Shown here in pieces: positions 1 to 10,617 of a stretch of DNA of 47,249 nt. The notes below the pieces were generated by a model. That model saw nothing but the letters and a program-made list of their open reading frames with translations, ran no database searches and was not told the origin of the DNA. Positions within the stretch are counted from its first letter, which is position 1, and each line of letters starts with the position of its first letter. Source of the stretch: Syncephalastrum monosporum B8922 (taxonomy: Eukaryota; Mucoromycota; Mucoromycetes; Mucorales; Syncephalastraceae); contig JNEN01000750.1 of NCBI GenBank assembly GCA_000697355.1, positions 1 to 47,249 of the forward strand, read 5' to 3'. The position numbers were made by a program, and so were the translations under genes.

Positions 1-2
1 AG

Positions 3-1165
3 AACCTACTCCAACGAGCCAGCAACGCACTTTTTTACGACATCACCACTGCAGTTAAAGGACAATTCATTACGGACGAAGTCTTTATGCAGATGCGGAA
101 TTTATTTGACCGTATGCATCAAGGAGAACAAGAAGCGCCGAACAGCTTCTACCTGAGACTCCTGGTCGCCACCCAACACGCTGAAATTGATAACACTGGA
201 GGTGTTATCGAATCAAGATTCAAGGCCGGACTCCAACCACGCTACGCCAACCGCTGTGCGAAAATGGGTGCCCTTACCTTTGCCGAGTTCAAAAGATTCG
301 CCCAAGCCCTCTGGAACACAGAATCCAGCACACGCACAGATATAGTACCTGAAGTTTTCAACGCATATCGCATGGCAAACGGTGAACGAGCCGTCATTCA
401 AAATATTATGCCGTCTAATTTCATCGCGCCTGCAACTGCCTTGATCATGAACGAAAGGGACCGCATAGAGCTATCGAACCTGGAGCGTATCCACGGACCA
501 GAGCATGACCGCCGCCTTAACCAATTCTTCACCGAAGCCCTCAACGAAGGATGCTCGTTGGCCGAAGCAGCACGCCGTGCCGCTCGCCGTACCATCCTAT
601 CTGCCTTCAACGAAATGTACCTGGATGGCAGATGGCCCGCACCGACCCTGCGCCCGCCGCGGCAAGAGTATCAGGATCGCCGCCTGCATTACCAGGATCG
701 CCGACCACAGTATCAGTACTGTCGTCCTCAGTATCAAGGCCGCCGGCAAACATACAATGATCGTCGCCCGCAACAGCTAGTCGGACACCGCCCGCGCAAT
801 GAAGACTCTCGCCCTGCTCCTGTCACAAATCAAATGCTGAACCTATGGGACCACGCTTACCAACTTTCAACAAACTCGAAGGCGCACAAGCCGAAATCGT
901 CCGACTCCAAGAAGAAACCAAGAGACTACAAGGCAACGTCGAAGACCACAAGCAATCCCAGAAACGCCGCGCTCGCCATATCAATAAGCTTGTGGCCAAG
1001 AGTCGACACACAAACGGACAACAAAGAAACTCTGTGTACCGTGCGCTTTTTCGACGCAAGTACATGTCGGCGTACGACGTAGATCGTCTCGTACGACGCA
1101 TACATCGAGCCATTGAACGCGATGAACGTACGCGACTCACTTCACCCGAAACCGACCACATGTGA
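3..1165 (+). pseudogene. Retrotransposon Gag-like ORF, 5' truncated and frameshifted
   Basis: The reading frame is open from base 3 at the window edge, so the 5' end is missing; the first in-window ATG is at 87. Residues encoded by about 60-340 have the look of a retro-Gag capsid domain (short helices, a 'Y.RLL' type motif, then 'F..GL.P.Y' and a helix ending 'A..LW'). Bases 640-790 encode a degenerate Arg/Tyr/Gln repeat ('YQDRR.QYQ'). The first frame stops at 1082, but from about 840 the coding signal moves to the next frame (845-1165), which encodes a coiled coil plus a basic tail. One lost base between about 780 and 850 would explain this. No zinc knuckle, protease or reverse transcriptase follows. 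It is a remnant of a Ty3-type element or a Gag-derived gene; family assignment is by pattern only. Confidence 0.5.
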
Positions 1166-1820
1166 GACTGGTCTACCAGGCCCCCATCTGCATAACTTTC
1201 TTCTTTTTCTTTGCTCTCTTTGTTCCCCTTTCCCTTTTAGGTATTTTTGACCACCCACTTTTTAAAAAGGATGGATTTTGTTCCCTCCATTAATCAAACG
1301 TTCCCCTCTTCCCCTTCACATATATTTTAGCAATACTAGAGATTAGTATAGATACTTCCATAGTTTTTGTTCAAGGATATCAGTCAATTGCAGATACACA
1401 AGTACAGTTTTTGAAGCTTATATTATCCTTTGCCTCCGTTGGAACAGCCTACTCCATCGACAAACACAAACCGCTACCCTATATCTTGTTTCATATACAC
1501 ACAAATGACGTAATACTCCTCTTGCCCTTTTATTTTCCCCAAACTTGTAACATCAAGAGACGCACGTTCCTCTTGACGTTTTTTCTTTTTTTTTATTTCT
1601 TACCTTTCCGTACACGTACACGTACACGTTAAACACATAACTTGTGGTTTGACTGGTGCTCATTACAAAACCTTTATTCACACACGCACGCATTATCTTA
1701 CCTAAAACCACCTATCACATTTTTACACCATCACTTGGTGCCCTATCACTACACAGCCCCATCACCGACCAGTGCGTCTTGCACTCGTAAGAGAGCAACA
1801 GAACAAAAACTTGAGGACGA
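1166..1820. other. Non-coding, low-complexity AT/pyrimidine-rich spacer
   Basis: No convincing gene is seen. The stretch contains T-rich runs around 1200-1260 and 1580-1605 and a short ACACGT repeat at about 1612-1629. Short ORFs here are compositionally biased. Confidence 0.5.
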
Positions 1821-2226
1821 ATGAGGCTATCCTGGTCTATCTCAGCTCGCTCGACGCAGCAACAACGAAACATTGTCGTGTTGGAAGAGTACAAGGACAA
1901 GGCTTTGCAGTACATCTTCAAGGTGGCACGCGACGTGTTCGAAACAGCTTCCACTGACCAAGTCTTGAAGGACACGACAGCTGCCTTTTTGCGACGCCAC
2001 CGTTTCACAGTACGAGAAGCTGAAAAACAACAACGACGGCGAAATTGATCGAAAGCGCGTTGCTGAGTATGTCCAAGATGGCATCCGCTTCACCAAGCAT
2101 TTCAAAGGTCGCTGCCTTGGAAAAGATACAACAGTCATCACCCCCATTAATCTCGCGAAAAGCAAGGACCTCGAATATGTTGAAGTGTCGGGAGTTGAAC
2201 TCCCTTCCTCTTTTCCTTCGAAATGA
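1821..2226 (+). pseudogene. Decayed coding fragment of unknown family
   Basis: Two segments with normal protein-like composition lie in different frames. The first (1821 to about 1990) encodes a helical, charged stretch around 'LEEYKDKALQYIF'. The second (about 1990-2226, stop TGA) encodes 'QYEKLKNNNDGEIDRK' and ends in 'LPSSFPSK'. Removing one T from the T5 run at 1986-1990 would join them into a single frame, so a one-base insertion is the simplest explanation. No good start codon context, intron or known domain is visible. The fragment could be a relic of a mobile element, given the Gag-like ORF upstream, or a degraded host gene. Confidence 0.3.
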
Positions 2227-2747
2227 CGTAAAATGCCGCGCACGGTCAGGCGTCCGCATTTGGAACCACTTTAAAGAAGTACCCATCCTTTTGCGGATGC
2301 GGCACCGAACAACCACCTCTTTGTCTCTCTCTTCCTCTCTCCGACCTCTTGGCTATGACGCATCGTCATAGCCCATTAACCTTTTATATAATTATCCCCT
2401 TCTCGCCAGACAAATGCCAAGTCTTAGAAAAATATAAAAAGGCGAGAAAGTAGAAATAATAAAGGATCATCTTATCCACCCTCTATTCTTTTGATCCCCA
2501 TATCCACCTGGCCTTGTAATTAACAGCCAAAAGGATTCCGACAGAAGAGTACTGTACTTCAGGTCCTGGACGATGCCCCTCCTGACCTTTCGTTTGGCAG
2601 CCCATCATCTGTGCATCTCCTCGCCACATATCGTGACATGTGGGTCCAATAAAGTAAAAGTGTCAAGACGCAACTGTTTGAGTAAATATTTGCATAAAGG
2701 ATCTCTGGTACATCTCGACTCTAACCTCTTTAAGGCATTGCGACTCT
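2227..2747. other. Intergenic spacer
   Basis: AT-rich sequence with no supported gene. A plus-strand ORF at 2573-2818 lacks any recognisable feature and overlaps the minus-strand ORF described separately. Confidence 0.4.
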
Positions 2748-3014
2748 TTAGCCGTTTCCACACTTCGCGCCATTTTGGGACGCATATCGGCCGCTCATCA
2801 GCTCATCAAGTAAGATAAACCTTCCTTCACTGGTCCATTTATCCCGGTATTCTTGTCGACCTTCCATCGAAGTTGGACTCATCCGTTCAGACCACTTCTG
2901 TGTGAACAACTCCTTGCATCTTTTCCCTCTTCTATCGTCATGATCGTGAAAATCTTCTGCACATTTACCTGTAGCCACTTCTCCGTTCAATAAATCTGGG
3001 TCATTCTGGCGCAT
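2748..3014 (-). CDS. Hypothetical small ORF (88 aa)
   Basis: A minus-strand ATG-initiated ORF encoding a hydrophilic 88-residue protein with balanced composition (Asp, Glu, Lys, Arg, Ser, Met). No signal peptide, membrane segment or known motif is seen. Its normal amino-acid balance in an AT-rich spacer is the only argument for coding. It could equally be a relic exon or chance. Confidence 0.2.
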   Translation of the reverse strand: MRQNDPDLLNGEVATGKCAEDFHDHDDRRGKRCKELFTQKWSERMSPTSMEGRQEYRDKWTSEGRFILLDELMSGRYASQNGAKCGNG

Positions 3015-3360
3015 ACAAGTTAAAAATGTACGGTTTGGATGTCAATGTCCTCGGTGAGCATTCTTGAGCAATATTGACTATCATTTGCACTGTTTTATAG
3101 CTTACGTGTGTGTCAGCGTAAATGTCTGCAAAGGTTGGTTTATTCTATTTCGTTAGTCAAACAGAATGGTTCCACATGTCAAGCTATTTCCTTTCCCCTA
3201 TATGTCCAAAAAGGTATGACCCCAGGGCACATATTTCTTTCTCTCCAATTCACTGCATACAAAACGTGTACACAAGCAATTCATTGATATAGAGATCATT
3301 TATTTGGTTATCGTATAGGTCTGTAATGTGATTCTACGGAGTCTAGTAATTGCCAGGCTA
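3015..3360. other. Intergenic spacer
   Basis: AT-rich, no gene seen; presumably holds the 3' end of the coiled-coil gene that lies on the minus strand at 3361-4876. Confidence 0.4.
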
Positions 3361-4876
3361 TCAGAAGCTGGAACTTCTTTTGGTTTGTTTACTGTCCGAG
3401 CAGCGCATCCTATTCAGAGATTGTAGCTCCACGGCGTGACGCAGTTGGCGTTCTCGAATATCGTAGGCCTCCTCCAAGAGTGCCCGGTGGTATCGAAGCT
3501 CACGCAACTGGGCGTCGATGCGATCCCGGAGCATGCTGCATTCCACTTCGAATATGTTGCCGTACCGCTCCTGGTCCGTCCGGGAGATTTGGTAACGCTC
3601 TTGCCATGCTTGCTCTAGCGACTGTCGCAAGCGCGTCAGGTCTTCCTCATCAGTAGCAATTCCTTCGCCGAGGTGCTGGACGGTTCTTATCCTGCGTTGC
3701 CTCCAGAATTCAAGCACACGCTCGCTGACACGGAGCCTGTCTTGTAAGGCGAACAGTTCTTCTTGGGCAGCTTGATCCTCTTGGCCGGATTGATCCTCTT
3801 GGTCGCCTTCATCTTCTTGTGTAGCTTGACTCTCTTGACCAGGTTGCTTCTCTTGATCAGGTTGATGCTCTTCGACAGGCTGATGTTCTTGGCTAGGTCG
3901 ATCCTCATGGGCAGATTGAACCTCTTGAACAGATTGATGCGCTTGACCAGCGTGAACTTCTTGGGCAGGTTGTTGCTCTTGACCAGGTTGATCTTCTTCG
4001 CCCGGTTGATACTCCTGGCTGCCTTCATTGGTTTCCTGTCTCGCTTCGGGTAGCTCGTCCTGGACGAGGTCCTGGTTTGTGGCCCGTTCACCGAGAGGTC
4101 TGTGGAATTGCTCCGCTTCGCTTTCTTGCTCTACACCGCCTTCTTCCAGTTGGGCTTGAACCTGGACTTCTTGCTCCAAGCGTTGGTGCCAGCCAGAAGG
4201 ATTGCTGGAGCTGCTTTCACCGACGTCAGCCTCAATGAGTAGCGAGATAGGACCCCTTCCTGTCTGTCCGAGGCGCTGCAGTCCTGTACGTACTTGCTGT
4301 CGGTCCTGCGTGGCCCGTGGAGGAGTAAAAAAGGTATCCGCTGCTGGGAGAGCGGAAGGGATCATGCCGGCTCCTTCAAGAATGGGTCCTTGCTGCCCCA
4401 GGCGAGCAACTCCTTGGGACTCTTCCGCCGCATGCGTCTGCACAGATAGCGATGCACCGTATTGGTCCAAAAGTACTTGTTGCTCCAGACCAGCGACTGC
4501 TTCTTCCGCTGCTTGGGCTTCCTGGATCGAAGGCGGAGCTCCGGGGGAAGGAGGCTCGAAGCTGGGGCTAAGCGAGGTGTCGGTTCTTCTCATTGTCCCT
4601 TCGGTCTCAGCAGCTTGCTGCGGCTCTTTATCGCTGCTACGCCCTCTTTGTCGTGCTGGAGTCGAATCGTCAGCCGGCAATCCCATAAGGCGTCTCGATC
4701 GGCGGGTACGCCTTTCCGAAGTTTCTCCTCGATTGGCAGGTGCTGAAGTGGATGCATCCTGTCTTTCTTGTGACTGATGAGCGGTATTTCGCCCAGTCTC
4801 TACCGATAGTTCAATAGTGTAAGAAAAATGCTTTCTGGCGTACTCCAAACTTACTTTTTACGCGTTCCTTTGCCAT
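3361..4876 (-). CDS. Coiled-coil protein with 14 tandem hexapeptides, lineage-specific (486 aa)
   Basis: Two exons: 4876-4855 and 4799-3361. The long ORF lacks its own ATG; it begins at an in-frame TTG. A short first exon (ATG at 4876, seven codons plus one base) joins through a 55-bp GTAAGT...GGTAG intron and restores frame, giving an MAKERVK start. A TATATAA sequence lies about 60 bp upstream. The N-terminal half is disordered, rich in Ser, Pro, Gln, Glu and Arg. A repeat block of 14 hexapeptides of the type QPGQEx follows. The last 150 residues or so are a predicted coiled coil with many Leu, Arg and Glu, ending in a basic Ser-rich tail. No catalytic motif is seen. A structural or adaptor role is possible, but the function is unknown. 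The gene at 28958-29884 has the same architecture. Confidence 0.6.
3757..4008 (-). repeat. Minisatellite: 14 x 18 bp coding hexapeptide repeat
   Basis: This 252-bp block is exactly 14 units of 18 bp. Each encodes a degenerate hexapeptide close to Q-P-x-Q-E-x, for example QPGQEQ, QPAQEV, QPDQEK and QSGQED. The units are diverged from one another, so the array is not a fresh expansion. It sits inside the open frame of the coiled-coil gene and keeps frame. Confidence 0.85.
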
Positions 4877-5979
4877 GATAAAACTGCGGTAGAGTGTCGA
4901 GCAAAAATCCTGTCTCGGATAAGAAAATAAAGCGCCTTATATACTTCAACCCGGCGAATGTAGATACCCGAAGTTCTTTGTTCGCACAGAATTAGATGGG
5001 CGGGACCAGTGCCCACGTATCATTGTGTCTAAAGAACAGACCCTTTTCGGGTATAGGTAAATACGAATGTACATGTGTCTTGTCCAAAAAGTTCCTTGCG
5101 TATGGCAGGTACTGATTGTTATAAACTCATGTAGCTACGTGCCGTAGGTATGCCAGACACTAGTGGACGCTTCATACTTTGGAAACACAGATACGTTTCC
5201 TCTCACTTTCTAAAATATATGTGAGGATAATACGTCTTTAGTGCTTGAGAATTCTACGGTTCCAGATGGCTGAGATTATGATATGTACATTATGCACCTT
5301 GTGCAGTGTACGCACCTTGCCATTTTTCGTCCAAAAGCGGGTCTGCAACTACAGAAAAGAAATGAACCAAAAAAAAAAAAAAAAAAAAATGCAAGAGTTT
5401 AAAGAAACAGTTTCCTCGTCATTACATATCCCATTCGTGAGGTACCGGAATGGAAGTTTATTGGGTCGGCGATCGTTGATTTTTCGTGCATGCTGCAGTT
5501 ATTTTGGCACAAATTGCGGTTCTTGTTTGCTCGCAGGATTACATGTACCACTAAAGACATGCTTTATCCAGTATAATGAGATATCGGCTATATGTAAACA
5601 CGTACTCTCTCCAGCTCGTATGTACTTTTTGCCGGAGCGTTCATAACTAACCAGTACGGCAGATCATGCGCTCAAGAATGTACTGGAGGTAGATACCACG
5701 TCTATGCCAAAAGACTACGCCGTTCTATGACTAGTACCAGCTGTTAACCTGACATGGCTTATATTTATGCACCTTGTATTGCACTGTGATGTATATATTT
5801 TCTATATATATTTCTCAAGGTGGGTGGTCGTGCATAGCTATTCTACGCGCAAGGAAGAAAAAGGCAAGGGCACCACAGCTTGTTACGCACCACGCTCTGC
5901 ACAACGCGAAATTTCGAGATTCGGTGAAACTCGCGTCTCCTATTTTGCATTTCCTTTTCTCTGTCGCTGCTAGGAAAGA
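4877..5979. other. Intergenic region with A21 homopolymer
   Basis: No gene supported. It holds a run of 21 A at 5369-5389 and AT-rich sequence. The end (5945-5972) is pyrimidine-rich and finishes with CTGCTAG directly before the next gene, which looks like a 3' splice site. The leader of the F-box gene may therefore contain an intron. Confidence 0.4.
4937..4943 (-). promoter_or_regulatory. TATA box of the coiled-coil gene
   Basis: Minus-strand TATATAA about 60 bp upstream of the ATG at 4876, at a plausible distance for a fungal core promoter with a short leader. Confidence 0.5.
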
Positions 5980-5993
5980 ATGAACAACAAGGC

Positions 5994-7388
5994 ATGGCCG
6001 CGAATTGCACGACTGATTACTTTGCGTTAGCCGAACACTACTGGGAGCAATCCCAACCCGAAGCCGCCTACGACGCCCTGTGCTCTGCCGTCGCTGAGGA
6101 CGACACCAACTACGAAGCACGTGCATTCCGTCTAAATGTCGGTCAAAGCCTGAAACGACGCGAAATTGATCTCGAGAATGATCGCGATGCGCACAAGCTA
6201 CTCGCGCTCAGGCCTAATGCAGGGCTCCCCTATCTTTACCTTGGTCAGTCGATGGTGACCCAAGGAAAGCATGCCAACGCCATTGACTGGCTTGACAAGG
6301 CGCACAAACGCGTAGCGGCCGACGATCCTCATCGATATAAAATCCGGGAAATGCTGGAGATGTTGCGCAAGACAGAGATCAACTTTTTGATACGACTTCC
6401 ACCGGATATTCTCTGTCTCGTTTTCTCCTATCTCCCGTTTGCTTCCAGGCTGCATTGTGCGGCTGTATCCAGAACATGGCGTCGTGTCCTGACAAGCATA
6501 TCTATTTTGTGGCGTGATCTCGATTTGTCACGCGATGCAGACGTGAATAGCGTCGTTGTCGCCTTGGAACGATCTGTTGAGTGGGCTGAAGGTACTATAC
6601 GCCGTCTTCGTGTCGCGCTCTCCGAGGAAGTGCTTCGGGCTCTTACACGTCAAGGCTTCCACTACCTGCGTCACGTAGGTAAAGCTTTGATAAACCGACG
6701 TGTAGTATAAAGTACAATCAATTGACAAGAATTAGATTTTACCCACCCAGGTCGTCGCATGGTCGATGAGCGCCTTCTCATTCAAGCTATGCAAACCATC
6801 GCAGCACCCTGGTGCCATGTAGCTGTAAGCGGGCGGACCATTCCTCTCGGCGTATTCACAGCTGGCCTGTGTCTGTACTGCCCTCGTATCACCACACTCA
6901 TCATTCAACGCGGTGTGTTGATAGACACATTCGACGACAATGAGACTGATGCCATCACCATGGACAGTCTAAGAACACTGATACTTCTAGAGTCTTACGA
7001 CACCGAAGCATCCGATATCCAGAATCTGTTGGGCATGTGCCCAAATATCGTTACCCTGAAGATCGACGCGTGCGTTGCCTTTGAGTCTCGGAAAACGTGG
7101 AAGCAGATAAGCCAACTCACGCAACTGCAGTATCTCTCGTTGACATCCTCCGAGTCCGATCTTATACATGCAGCAGGCTTGATCCATTTCATCAGCAAGC
7201 ACCCTCTTAAAAGCCTCGACCTGAACCGATGCGAGTTGGAGAAGGATACACTAGATGAACTTGCTGATGTGATGGCCAGGGGGATCCTGCGTTGGGGCGG
7301 GTCCTCTTATGCTATGGACGACCCTGAAGACCGAAAATGTCTTCAGGCGGATCTGTCTGAACTGGAAGACACCGATACGGATGACTAG
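5994..7388 (+). CDS. TPR / F-box / LRR protein, Dia2/Pof3-like (440 aa), paralogue 1
   Basis: Exons 5994-6678 and 6751-7388, joined by a 72-bp phase-1 GTAAAG...CAG intron. The first 125 residues resemble tetratricopeptide repeats (helical pairs with 'ALRPNAGLPYLYLGQ'). An F-box follows at about 127-170, with the signature 'LPPDILCLVFSYLPF' then 'CAAVSRTWR'. The C-terminal half has short leucine-rich units ('LTQLQYLSL', 'PLKSLDL'). This order is that of fungal Dia2 and Pof3, substrate receptors of SCF ubiquitin ligases linked to replication and genome stability; the F-box binds Skp1. Orthology is not proven. The start at 5994 has good context (GGCATGGCC); an upstream ATG at 5980 opens a 17-codon out-of-frame uORF. 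The next gene is a tandem paralogue with its intron at the same place. Confidence 0.8.
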
Positions 7389-7958
7389 AGCTCATATTAT
7401 CTATGCCATCTAAATACATACTATCGCTACAGTCATGCAAGTTACATGACCTCTGATCGCATTTGCACTTTCCGCAGACTGAATGCCTTTAGTACGCCGT
7501 GCAGTTCCACCGACGGCGACGATGGATCACTGCTTCACGCGGAGAGGAAAGGATTTGTCAAAACAGTATTAGGTCCACCAAGTGAGCTTAAATAAAAATG
7601 AAACGCCTACTCCGCATGGTCCTTGACCGTTGGAACCGACACAGCGATAGATCTTCGTCTGACGCGCACGAGCCAGGGTGGACGACACGTTACAACGAGA
7701 AGGAAGCTCGCTAGAATGGAAAAAAAGCTGAAATGAACATGCGTTGGCAGGAGGATCTTTTTTTTTATGGTTTGGGGGGGGGGGGGACTGACACTTGTTC
7801 TGCATTGCTGCATAGCTGCATTACTGCGATCAGTGTGAGGTGGAAAGAATCAGCACGTGACACTACGGGAGAATGTGAATTGCGTCAATTCACTCCCGAT
7901 CGACCAAAGAGGAACCGGCTTTCTTCTCTCTTTGCCTTTTCGTGTAATTTTGCAACCC
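7389..7958. other. Spacer between F-box paralogues, with G13 run
   Basis: Non-coding. It contains a T-run at 7758-7766 followed by 13 consecutive G at 7774-7786. The last 100 bases are pyrimidine-rich, as expected for a promoter/leader. No separate gene is seen. Confidence 0.45.
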
Positions 7959-9683
7959 ATGAATGACGAGGGCACGGACGACATCTCGGCAGACTGCTGC
8001 GTCGAACTCGGCCAACAATATTATAAAGAAACACGATTCGAGGATGCCTACAAAGCTTCCGAGGCCGCCTTGACATTGTCGCCGAACCATGTCGAAGCGC
8101 TAAAACTGCTGCTGGTGGTTGGGCGAGCGCTGAGACGGCCAGCACACGAGTTGCATAGAGCCGCGGAAAAACTCATGGATGCGAGCCCCACGACTGGGGT
8201 TGGCTATCTTTGCTATTGCGAATGGCTCCTGTCCAAAGGCAAGCTCGTTGAGGCACTTGACCTGTTGAAGACCGCGGCCCATTTTCGTGTGTTGCACGAC
8301 GACCTGCACAAGGACCAAGTGGATGATCTCCTCTACCGCATTCGGAAGACCCCCCTCAACTTTTTAATCCAGCTCCCGCCCGATATGCTCTGCCACGTCT
8401 TTTCTTTCCTCTCCTTCGCAGACCAAGTCCGATGCACTGCGGTTTCCAGAGTCTGGCGCTATGTGCTGACCAATATACCCTTCCTTTGGCGGGACATCCG
8501 CATTGAATGTGCACTTGACAAAGCGCACCTTGCCCTGCCCGCCCTAGAACGCTATTCTGAATGGGCCACGAATCATATTCGTAGTCTCAAGATACCCCTA
8601 CGCAATGACATCCTCGCTCTGCTCTCGCGTCCTCAATTCCATCATCTGCGTCGCGTCGGTAAGTCCCGATACACTCTACTTTCCGTAACGACAATATAAA
8701 GCCTCTTTGCTTCATTCGTCCTAGATTTCTCGGCTGACACATACGGCGATGTGGATCCGGCTGTCCTTGAACTGACAATGGAGGAAATCGCAGCGTCATG
8801 GCGTCACCTGGCAATCAATGGCAGGGTTGCAGCTGTCGACGCGGTCCTGGGATGTCTGCTTGCCTATTGCCCCGACATTCAATCGCTCACCTTGTGCCAA
8901 CACGTATTTACGGGGCCTTTTGATGTTACTGATAAAGTTCTGGGGGCGGTAGAAGAGCTCCGACTGCTCGAAACCTCTGCTACGCAACACATGGACATTG
9001 GCGCCATACTCGATATCTGCCCCAACGTCAAGCACCTTCACCTCGGGGAATGCGATGCACTCGTGTGCCCGGTTACCTTTGATCAGATAAGCAAGCTAAG
9101 ACACCTGAAAAAACTGAGCTTATATTTTGCAAGCGACTACAAGTACAGCACGAGCAGCCTACGCGAATATCTACAAGATCAGCCGCTGGAGGTGCTGGAG
9201 CTCCCGGACTGCCAGCTCAGCGGCTATCTCGTTCTGGACATCATTGAGCCCATGACACAAGGAACCGTCATCTGGCGCGACAAAAGCTGTTCGATGAGTG
9301 ATCCACAAGCGCGAGCATCCCTGGTGGAAAGTATCCGAGCCTATGATGCGGAGAGGGAGCGAGAACAAGCACGCCGGAGGTGGCAGCCTCCAAGTCGACC
9401 ACGCATACTATACCGCAACGCACAGCAAGCGCACTACACACACATTGATTACTATTACGTCGATTACTATTACGATGAGCTTGAGTACGAGAGTGATGAA
9501 CTCGACTATTATGACGAAGAACTGAGAGACTTTATTGTGGATGACGACTACAGCAATTCCGAGGACGGTGACTTTGAACCTGACTATGACTATTCTGGGC
9601 TCCAAGACGCAACAGATGATAGCGACATGAGTTACAGTGAGGACGACGACGGCAGCGAAGAACCTGAGGCCTATGACGATTGA
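7959..9683 (+). CDS. TPR / F-box / LRR protein, Dia2/Pof3-like (552 aa), paralogue 2
   Basis: Exons 7959-8658 and 8725-9683, with a 66-bp phase-1 GTAAGT...CCTAG intron at the position matching the paralogue upstream. An in-frame ATG exists at 7857 but would add a stretch resembling leader sequence; the start at 7959 aligns better with paralogue 1. TPR-like helices occupy about residues 1-125, the F-box about 130-172 ('LPPDMLCHVFSFLSF', 'CTAVSRVWR'), and leucine-rich segments about 240-400. The last 110 residues or so are a special feature: a highly acidic tail with many Tyr ('DYYYVDYYYDELEY' type runs) that paralogue 1 lacks. The likely role is an SCF substrate receptor; the acidic tail could recruit basic (chromatin) partners, which is inference. 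Confidence 0.8.
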
Positions 9684-9870
9684 CACGGAAGATAATGTCC
9701 AATGTATATAGCCTGAATAGCATTATATATATATGTATATATTTTAAGAAAGAATCAGCAACGATACCTGTTCAATGTGCCTGATTGACTGAATTTTGGG
9801 CAGACGGTGACTGGGGGTTTCCGAAAAGAGCAAAACGAAGCGAAGAGTTCTTTTTGAATTTAATTTTGGC

Positions 9871-10617
9871 ATGGAAGGGACTGAACCACGACGACAACAG
9901 CCACCCACGCCAGGTGCATCCCTTTCCCCCCCTGTTGCACCTGAAGGCTACACATTCACGACCATACCCCCGTCCTCATTACCGACCACCTTTGACGATG
10001 AGGATGAACACAAAGAATACCATTCCCTGGGCCGAGCTGGTCTCGACACAAAGCCACGCCTCATCTTCATGACAGGTCTCGGCTCATTCTGGGGGTTTTG
10101 CATGGGTTCATTCTTGGGCGGTCGACAGTCGGGTCTGCAGTACTTGGCAGAGAACGCGCATCGATTGCCGACGACTGTCCAGGGGTGGTACTTTTATCAC
10201 AAGACCAAGAACTACCGGGTCATGCTGGGTGGTATCAAGCGAGGTATGCAATATGCCGGCCGCACCGGTGGCCTCTGCCTCCTCTACGGCACCATCGAAG
10301 CCGGGTATGATCGCATTCGTGGTGAAGCCGATATCCTCAACTCTCTCTCGGCGGGTGTCACCACCGGTCTCTTATTTTCTGCCATGAGTAAGTGGTTTGG
10401 GCAAACCTCCAAATCACCCACTGACTTTTTTTTTTTTGATTGTTTACTCCAATTTCTAGCCAAATTAACGCGTGGCAGTGTGCGATCGTCTGTCTTGTTT
10501 GGCACCGTCTTTGGATTCGCAGCAGGCAGTCTTTCTGACCTTCATCAGACAATAGCCGGCCATCCTCCCACGTACATTCGCAAAATTACCTCGCGTTTCC
10601 ATGACGAACAAAAATAG
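9871..10617 (+). CDS. Tim17/Tim22/Tim23-family mitochondrial membrane protein (224 aa)
   Basis: Exons 9871-10387 and 10460-10617, with a 72-bp phase-1 intron (GTAAGT...TTTCTAG). The first 60 residues are Pro-rich and disordered. Four hydrophobic Gly-rich segments follow, with the family features 'GSFWGFCMGSFLGG', 'RTGGLCLLYGTIEAGYDRIRG' and, after the intron, 'GSVRSSVLFGTVFGFAAG'. A conserved-looking 'GWYFYHKTKNYRV' lies between the first two helices. The family includes inner-membrane protein translocase subunits and the complex I assembly factor TIMMDC1. Which member this is cannot be decided here. It probably resides in the inner mitochondrial membrane. Confidence 0.8.
   Translation: MEGTEPRRQQPPTPGASLSPPVAPEGYTFTTIPPSSLPTTFDDEDEHKEYHSLGRAGLDTKPRLIFMTGLGSFWGFCMGSFLGGRQSGLQYLAENAHRLPTTVQGWYFYHKTKNYRVMLGGIKRGMQYAGRTGGLCLLYGTIEAGYDRIRGEADILNSLSAGVTTGLLFSAMSKWFGQTSKSPTDFFFFDCLLQFLAKLTRGSVRSSVLFGTVFGFAAGSLSDLHQTIAGHPPTYIRKITSRFHDEQK

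Noticed and set aside
3763..4053. Plus-strand ORF rich in Leu, Ile and Phe, looking like a membrane protein
   Set aside because: It is the antisense of the Gln/Glu hexapeptide array; the hydrophobic pattern is a mirror of the CAA/GAA codons.
5245..5646. 133-codon plus ORF
   Set aside because: It reads through an A21 run giving poly-Lys, and the flanking residues show no domain or codon pattern.
9408..9686. Minus-strand Val/Ile-rich ORF
   Set aside because: Antisense of the acidic Tyr-rich tail of the second F-box gene; no start or splice support.
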